The notes beneath the pieces are model-generated. The model saw only the letters and a list, made by a program, of their open reading frames with translations. It was not told the DNA's origin and searched no databases. From Paraclostridium ghonii (GTDB lineage Bacteria > Bacillota > Clostridia > Peptostreptococcales > Peptostreptococcaceae), in the NCBI RefSeq assembly GCF_030815085.1, contig NZ_JAUSWG010000001.1: 64,000 bases of DNA; one strand, 5' to 3'. Both the position numbers and the translations under genes were made by a program. Of this stretch, positions 59,081 through 64,000 are shown piece after piece. The stretch's first letter is position 1, and every line of letters begins with the position of its first letter.

Positions 59081-59904
59081 CACTTGAATCCATGTTTTGA
59101 TTTTTTCTTATTAGATTTAGCTAAAGCCTTATGATTAGGTGTTGGGATATCGTCTATTAAAAATTGATTAGTTTTCCCCATCTTATAAGCTAGGTCTATA
59201 AGTTTCTTATCATCAGAAGTTAACTCTCTTCCAAGTATTTTTTTGAACTCTTCAAACAATGAATTATAGTCAACTTTTTTCTTAATAGATTTAGATCTAG
59301 TTCTATTAGATTTAACTGGTGTGAATACATAAGTATCTGCAACTATATTTTCATCATAAATATTTTTTAGAACTAAAGATGTATAATAAGCGTCATTTAA
59401 AGCATCGTGATATGCTTTATCTTGTTCAAGTTGTAAAATTTGTATAGCGTTTTGAAGTCCTATACTTTGTCCTGTTGGGTTGTTGAAGTAAGATGATGCA
59501 TACTGCTGAACATTTATATATAATTTAGGCAATCCTTTTGAGGGAAGCGAATAATAATTAATATTTCTATATAATTCTTTTAAGTCACCAGATCCCCAAA
59601 CGCACATTATGCTAGATTTGCCTGAAATAAACTTTCTAAAATCCTTATATACACTTGAAAATGAAGGTGCATCTTTTACTTTATCCAATGTAATATGAGT
59701 CATCTTTCCAACGAATGGATGAATATTTTTATATATATTTGGTTTTACAAAACTACTGAATTTATCGATTATATTAAAATTAGCATCAAGTTTTATAGCT
59801 CCTATTTGTATTATTTCGAAAGGGCATTGTTCATTAGAGAATGTTTTATTATTTTCTCTATCAAATCCCTGATTAAATTCTAAATCGAAAACTATATATT
59901 CCAT
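59065..59904 (-). CDS. DEDDh-type 3'-5' exonuclease
   Basis: A 279-residue protein with an RNase T/DnaQ-like exonuclease domain. VFDLEFNQGF at the N-terminus gives the first Asp-Glu pair, HITLDKVKDAPSF follows, the second Asp is in WGSGDLKELYR, and KAYHDALNDAYYTS gives the His-Asp pair. The C-terminal 100 residues are a basic extension ending KKSKHGFKCKKRR, which suggests nucleic-acid binding. It resembles KapD-type proteins in clostridia. ATG start after TTAGGAGAG. Confidence 0.88.
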   Translation of the reverse strand: MEYIVFDLEFNQGFDRENNKTFSNEQCPFEIIQIGAIKLDANFNIIDKFSSFVKPNIYKNIHPFVGKMTHITLDKVKDAPSFSSVYKDFRKFISGKSSIMCVWGSGDLKELYRNINYYSLPSKGLPKLYINVQQYASSYFNNPTGQSIGLQNAIQILQLEQDKAYHDALNDAYYTSLVLKNIYDENIVADTYVFTPVKSNRTRSKSIKKKVDYNSLFEEFKKILGRELTSDDKKLIDLAYKMGKTNQFLIDDIPTPNHKALAKSNKKKSKHGFKCKKRR

Positions 59905-60005
59905 ACGAATCTCTCCTAAAAATTTTTGGTTATTAATTTAGTATACCCTATGTAAAAAAAAATTCATACACAGGATTTTTAAGTGGATTTAAAAAATTAA
60001 ATATA

Positions 60006-60034
60006 TTGCGAACAAAATATAAATATATTATAAT
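60006..60034 (+). promoter_or_regulatory. Glutamine synthetase promoter
   Basis: TTGCGA (60006-60011) and TATAAT (60029-60034) with 17-base spacing give a start near 60041 and a leader of about 88 bases. A short palindrome TTGCA-AAG-TGCAA lies at 60081-60093 in that leader. No glnA RNA motif is recognised. Confidence 0.6.
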
Positions 60035-60128
60035 AATATAAATTATATTACGAATTAAAAATGTTTAATTTAATAAAACATTGCAAAGTGCAAATCGTAA
60101 AATACAATCAGTGAATTGGGGGCTAAAA

Positions 60129-62027
60129 ATGCAATCTTTATTATATGTTATTGAAAAACATAATCACAATGAAAAAGATTTAAAGGAACTATTGTCGCAA
60201 CATGAAAACATAAAATTTGTATCTCTTATGGGGGTGGATCTAGGTGGAAACGCTATAGATGAAAAAATACCTGTAGAACTTTTCCTAGATGATATTACAG
60301 GTTTTTTAAACTCAGGGATACAAACTGATGGTTCTAGTGTTGAATTATACAACATAGCAACATTAAATAATGCAAAAGTTGATTTAATGCCAGATAATGA
60401 AGCTATTTGGTATATAGATTATAATATGGAAAATATGTGTAATAAGTGCAACTTACCTGTAGGAACTTTAAAAATACCAGCATTTTTATTACATGAAGGG
60501 AAAAGAGTTTGTTCTAGGGGAATTTTAAAAAGATCAGAACAATATACAAAAGAAGCTATAATGCAAGTAATAGAGGAATATCCACATATGCTTGACGGTA
60601 TAGGAATAAATAGTATAGATGAAATAGAAAGCATAAATCTAACAGCTGCAACGGAATTGGAGTTTTGGGTAAACACACCAGAAGATAAAGCAGATATAGA
60701 AGCGCTTCATGTATCTCAAAGTTTAAAAGAACAGTACTGGAAAAGGACAAAGGGAGTTATAAGAACTTGTTTAGAAAATAGTTTAATAATACTTCAAAAC
60801 TTAGGTTTAGAGCCAGAAATGGGACATAAAGAAGTTGGAGGAATAACAAGCTCTATTAGTATAGATGGAAAAACTAATCATGCAATGGAACAATTAGAAA
60901 TAGATTGGAAGTATTCAACACCTCTTCAATGTGCAGATAATGAATTACTAGCAAGAGAAGTTATAGAAGATGTTTTTTCTGCAAATGGGCTAGAAGTAAC
61001 TTTTAAAGCAAAACCATTAGATAGCGTTGCAGGAAGTGGAGAACATACCCATTTTGGAGTTAGTGCAAAACTTAAAAATGGAAAAATAGTTAATTTATTT
61101 TCGCCAGAAGACATGAAAAGTGATTACACAACCAAATTTGGATATGGAGCTTTAATGGGAATACTTAGAAACTACGAAGTATTAAATCCTTTTGTAACTT
61201 CATCAAATGATGGATTTAACAGACTGGTTCCAGGGTTTGAAGCACCTGTTTGTATAGTTACATCAGTTGGACATTCTTATGAAGTACCATCAAGAAATAG
61301 ATCGATATTAGTAGGGCTTATAAGAGATATTAATAGTCCTTTAGCTACAAGATTTGAGCTAAGATCTCCAAATCCACTATCTAATACATACCTAGTTATA
61401 GCGGGATCATATCAAACTATACTTCATGGGATAAAAGCTGTAGCAGAGAGTAAATTAGGTATAAAAGATTTAGAAAAAGAATTATCAAAAGATGTAGGAG
61501 ATGAAAGTTTCTATTTGGAAACAAGCAGAGCTTATAGAGATGAAAATGATGTGTTTGAAGATTATGAAGAAGAAGAAAGAAATCAAAGATTTTCAACACC
61601 ACCTGCTACTGTTTACGAGAATATGAGAAATTTAGAAACTCAAAGATATAAGCTAGACTCATTAACTCAAGGAAATGTGTTTAGTGATAAAATCATAGAC
61701 TCTTTTAAGGTAGGATCTATAGATAAATGGAAAAAAGAACTTAAGAATAGAATTATACAAGATAATATAGATATAATAAGAAGCTTAAAGAAGTTACATA
61801 TAAATGATGATATGGATGTTTTAGATGAAGTTTCATGGGAAGAGATAAATCATATAAAACATTATTTAATGAAGGATACTATGAATGCAAAATCTTTATT
61901 TACAAGAATTAAAGAGGCAGTAGAAGGTAAAGATTATGAAACTGCATCTAACCTTCAAATAGAAATGAAAAAGAAAATGAAAGAAGTTCAACAAAAGTAT
62001 ATTCAATATCAAAAGAATATATTCTAA
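60129..62027 (+). CDS. glnA: Glutamine synthetase, GSI-like with long C-terminal extension
   Basis: It makes glutamine from glutamate, ammonia and ATP. The 632-residue chain has the beta-grasp N-terminus (FVSLMGVDLGGNAIDEKIPV; TDGSSVELYN), then the catalytic domain: TAATELEFWV, MGHKEVGG, EQLEIDWKYSTPLQCADN, AGSGEHTHFGVSA, NDGFNRLVPGFEAP, NRSILVGLI and FELRSPNPLSNTYL. About 190 residues follow the catalytic core, mostly helical and charged, where ordinary GSI ends. Start at the ATG at 60129 with TTGGGGGC; the open frame upstream has none. Confidence 0.9.
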   Translation: MQSLLYVIEKHNHNEKDLKELLSQHENIKFVSLMGVDLGGNAIDEKIPVELFLDDITGFLNSGIQTDGSSVELYNIATLNNAKVDLMPDNEAIWYIDYNMENMCNKCNLPVGTLKIPAFLLHEGKRVCSRGILKRSEQYTKEAIMQVIEEYPHMLDGIGINSIDEIESINLTAATELEFWVNTPEDKADIEALHVSQSLKEQYWKRTKGVIRTCLENSLIILQNLGLEPEMGHKEVGGITSSISIDGKTNHAMEQLEIDWKYSTPLQCADNELLAREVIEDVFSANGLEVTFKAKPLDSVAGSGEHTHFGVSAKLKNGKIVNLFSPEDMKSDYTTKFGYGALMGILRNYEVLNPFVTSSNDGFNRLVPGFEAPVCIVTSVGHSYEVPSRNRSILVGLIRDINSPLATRFELRSPNPLSNTYLVIAGSYQTILHGIKAVAESKLGIKDLEKELSKDVGDESFYLETSRAYRDENDVFEDYEEEERNQRFSTPPATVYENMRNLETQRYKLDSLTQGNVFSDKIIDSFKVGSIDKWKKELKNRIIQDNIDIIRSLKKLHINDDMDVLDEVSWEEINHIKHYLMKDTMNAKSLFTRIKEAVEGKDYETASNLQIEMKKKMKEVQQKYIQYQKNIF

Positions 62028-62069
62028 CACTATAATTACAATATATTAAATTATTTTTGTTGCGAATGG

Positions 62070-62109
62070 AAGTAGGGATTAAGTAAAACTTAATCCCTAC
62101 TTTTTTTAT
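62070..62109. terminator. Terminator after the glutamine synthetase gene
   Basis: AGTAGGGATTAAG-TAAAA-CTTAATCCCTACT with a T7 run; usable in both directions for the convergent gene. Confidence 0.9.
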
Positions 62110-62486
62110 CTGAAAAAAATGTGTACAGATAGACTTATTACCAACAAATAAGAAATTATAGATGAATATTGTTTTAACTTTAATTTTCTTAAAAAATTTA
62201 ATTTAGTACAAGTAGTTATAAACAATAAGAATAATACAATAGAACTACTATCAAAGATAGAAAAGTTGTTTTTGAATTTATAGATATGAGGAATTAAAAA
62301 TGCTAGTGACAATAGCAATGAAGGTGTATTTAGTTTACTAAGTATAGGGAGTATCTTGTTTATATTTAATCTTAAAGTTTTAGAATTTGATATTAAATAT
62401 ATGTCAGAAAGTATGTATAATGCAGAGTATATTAGTATGAATAAAGCTGATATAATTCCAAATATAACTTCTTGATTTTTAACCAT
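62106..62486 (-). CDS. Small polytopic membrane protein, unknown function
   Basis: A 126-residue protein with four predicted membrane helices and basic connecting loops (KTLRLNINKIL; KLNFLRKLKLKQ). ATG start after GGGGAAGATACT. Convergent with the glutamine synthetase gene and divergent from the M23 gene. No family recognised. Confidence 0.65.
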   Translation of the reverse strand: MVKNQEVIFGIISALFILIYSALYILSDIYLISNSKTLRLNINKILPILSKLNTPSLLLSLAFLIPHIYKFKNNFSIFDSSSIVLFLLFITTCTKLNFLRKLKLKQYSSIISYLLVISLSVHIFFR

Positions 62487-62652
62487 AGTATCTTCCCCTT
62501 TGCAAATAAATTAATTAATAGATTTTAAAAAATAGTTTATATTATTTTATTAAGTTTGATTGTCCACTGTGATTGATATTAAGTTAAATTTTGAATAATT
62601 TACATTTAACTTGTCTATATTAAGAAATAGTTATTGATAAGGAGGTTAGATT

Positions 62653-63447
62653 ATGATTAAAAGGTTAAAAATATTAATTACTATAGGCTTAATAACGACT
62701 ATGAGTACATTTAATATATATGGATTAGAGAAGGGTACTTCGGAAAGTGAACAAATTGTAAAAGATATATACAATTTGAAAATTGAGCAGAGAAATATTA
62801 ATGAAAAAATTTCGGAAATAGATAAAGATATAGAACAAGCAAAATCATATGAAAGCGAATCTAATAAGGTAGAGGTTGTTCAGTTGAATTTTGTTGATGA
62901 TGAGAGTAACATAAAAAGTAATGAAGAGGTATTACAAAGTACTGTAGAAACAGAAATAAAAACCCTAGAAGATTCAAAAGTGTCATTAATTGAAGAATCT
63001 AAAAATTTAGAGGGAAAAGAGAATAGTTTAAAAAGTGAAATGAATGGAAAAGCAAATTATGGATCTTGGCCTGTACCAGGCTTTACTGAGCTTAGTTCAC
63101 CTTTTGGATATAGAATTCACCCTATAACTAAAGAAAAGAAATTTCATAAAGGAGTAGATATACCAGCTGATTACGGTACAGAAGTATTAGCGACTGATTA
63201 TGGAGTTGTTAGTTTTTCAGGAGTTCAAAACGGTTATGGAAATGTAGTATGTATAAAACATTTTGATGGGAAAACATCTATATACGGACATAACAGTCAG
63301 AATATAGCTAAAGAAGGTGACATAGTATCTAAAGGACAGCCTATAGCAAAGGTTGGATCTACAGGACGTTCTACGGGAAATCATGTTCATTTTGAAGTAA
63401 CTATAAATGGAGAACTTAAAAATCCTTTAGATATAACTAAAAAATAG
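62653..63447 (+). CDS. Secreted M23 peptidoglycan endopeptidase
   Basis: A 264-residue cell-wall hydrolase or activator. It has a signal peptide (about 1-24), a coiled-coil region rich in Glu/Lys/Ser (about 30-135) and a LytM/M23 domain (about 145-262). Zinc ligands are visible in SSPFGYRIHPITKEKKFHKGVDIPA (H and D), and in STGNHVHFEV for the HxH. All catalytic residues are present. EnvC-like coiled coil plus M23 architecture is common in clostridial division and sporulation proteins. ATG start with AAGGAGG. Confidence 0.92.
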   Translation: MIKRLKILITIGLITTMSTFNIYGLEKGTSESEQIVKDIYNLKIEQRNINEKISEIDKDIEQAKSYESESNKVEVVQLNFVDDESNIKSNEEVLQSTVETEIKTLEDSKVSLIEESKNLEGKENSLKSEMNGKANYGSWPVPGFTELSSPFGYRIHPITKEKKFHKGVDIPADYGTEVLATDYGVVSFSGVQNGYGNVVCIKHFDGKTSIYGHNSQNIAKEGDIVSKGQPIAKVGSTGRSTGNHVHFEVTINGELKNPLDITKK

Positions 63448-63759
63448 ATTTAAAAAAATAAATTATAATAAAAAGGCTCGGATAATATAAAAAATTTAAA
63501 TATATTATACGAGTTTTTTTATTATTAAATTTAATTTTAAAAGTATTTTTAAAAAATACTTTTTTATTATTTCTTAAACTATGTTTATTTTATAAAAAAA
63601 TTAAAATAAAAAGATTAGTGGGGAAGTTTTTTGATTTTTTGAAATATAAAGAAATTTTTATAACTAATTGACTTTATATTTTAAGAGTACTATAATTAAA
63701 AATCATTTAATGAAGAAAAAGTTAGAAATCTAATTAACAGAAAGAGTGGGGTGAATAGT
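63448..63759 (+). other. Non-coding gap with two terminators and an antiporter promoter
   Basis: A hairpin with CTCG and ATAATATA on the left and TATATTAT and CGAG on the right (63477-63513), then T7, ends the M23 transcript. A second hairpin AAAAGTATTTTT-AAAAAATACTTTT lies at 63538-63565. A canonical promoter, TTGACT (63668-63673), 17 bases, TATAAT (63691-63696), precedes the antiporter gene. Confidence 0.75.
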
Positions 63760-64000
63760 ATGGAAAGTACAATGGAGGCAATAGCTACCAATAATCTATT
63801 GTTTATATTTTCAGTAATAGTAGTAACAGGTATAATATTAGGTAAGTTAAGTGAATTACTAAAATTACCAGATGTAATTTTATATTTAATAGCAGGTATA
63901 ATAATAGGACCAGCTGTTTTAAATATAATAAGTATAGAATCTTTTCCTATAGAAAACAATCTTATATTAACTTTCGGATCGGCATTTATATTATATGAAG
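63760..64000 (+). CDS. Cation/proton antiporter of the CPA2 (Kef/NapA) family (3' end outside window)
   Basis: The 80 visible residues form the first membrane helices of a monovalent cation:proton antiporter: an N-terminal helix LLFIFSVIVVTGIILGKLSE, then LLKLPDVILYLIAGIIIGPAVLN, the conserved second-helix block of the CPA2 family, then NNLILTFGSAFILYE. ATG start with GAGTGGGGTG. The gene runs off the window. It could equally be a K+ efflux (Kef) or Na+/H+ exchanger; the ion cannot be told from this part. Confidence 0.85.
   Translation, partial: MESTMEAIATNNLLFIFSVIVVTGIILGKLSELLKLPDVILYLIAGIIIGPAVLNIISIESFPIENNLILTFGSAFILYE

Noticed and set aside
1..64000. CRISPR arrays, prophage, transposons, tRNA and rRNA genes
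   Set aside because: No regularly spaced repeats, no phage or transposase proteins and no conserved RNA gene sequences were seen in the window.

Overview
The window is AT-rich DNA from a low-GC Gram-positive anaerobe, most likely a member of the Peptostreptococcaceae (Clostridioides/Paraclostridium-like). The grounds are the clostridial flagellar gene order with a fused fliR-flhB gene, two c-di-GMP-II riboswitches, an SPKTG cell-wall sorting signal like those used by Clostridioides sortase B, strong AGGAGG ribosome binding sites, and Spo0A-like boxes. There are no tRNA, rRNA, IS, phage or CRISPR sequences.

Layout. 1-18.5 kb: the interior of a large flagellar operon, from the 3' end of flgC to fliM. 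It covers the basal body, export apparatus, hook, motor and sigma-28, followed by an unrecognised membrane protein (to 19.7 kb). 20.2-25.3 kb: a MazG-like protein, then a peptidoglycan-sugar recycling cluster: murQ (etherase), a MurNAc-type PTS EIIBC, mupG-type glycosidase (DUF871) and an RpiR/MurR regulator. Unusual structured RNA-like sequences lie before mupG. 25.3-33.5 kb: the most interesting region. Three paralogous LuxR-type regulators have degenerate receiver domains, and two of them sit behind c-di-GMP-II riboswitches. They are followed by a fibro-slime protein, two TasA/CalY-like fibre subunits, a SipW-type signal peptidase and an SPKTG-anchored protein. This reads as a c-di-GMP-controlled extracellular matrix module.

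33.5-37.3 kb: 5-oxoproline utilisation (pxpA, an NRAMP-like transporter, pxpB, pxpC). 37.7-43.4 kb: a zinc-ribbon protein, a periplasmic-propeller histidine kinase without a partner regulator, and a solute-binding/EAL c-di-GMP phosphodiesterase. 43.4-46.6 kb: guanine riboswitch plus xpt, a small membrane protein, a polysaccharide deacetylase and a sirtuin. 46.6-48.4 kb: a PadR/DUF2812 unit that has been tandemly duplicated, the second padR copy having decayed. 48.4-52.3 kb: a GltD-like flavoprotein divergent from modABC. 52.3-64 kb: DegV protein, PTS EIIC-like permease, MarR, aminotransferase, GalT-like protein, exonuclease III, a DEDD exonuclease, a long glutamine synthetase, an M23 endopeptidase and the start of a cation/proton antiporter.

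How the parts fit. Motility and matrix are the opposed outputs of c-di-GMP signalling. Here a flagellar operon, a c-di-GMP hydrolase gene and a riboswitch-controlled matrix locus lie within about 43 kb. Two matrix-region promoters share a palindrome at the same distance from the -10 box, suggesting that one of the LuxR proteins activates its own gene and the matrix operon.
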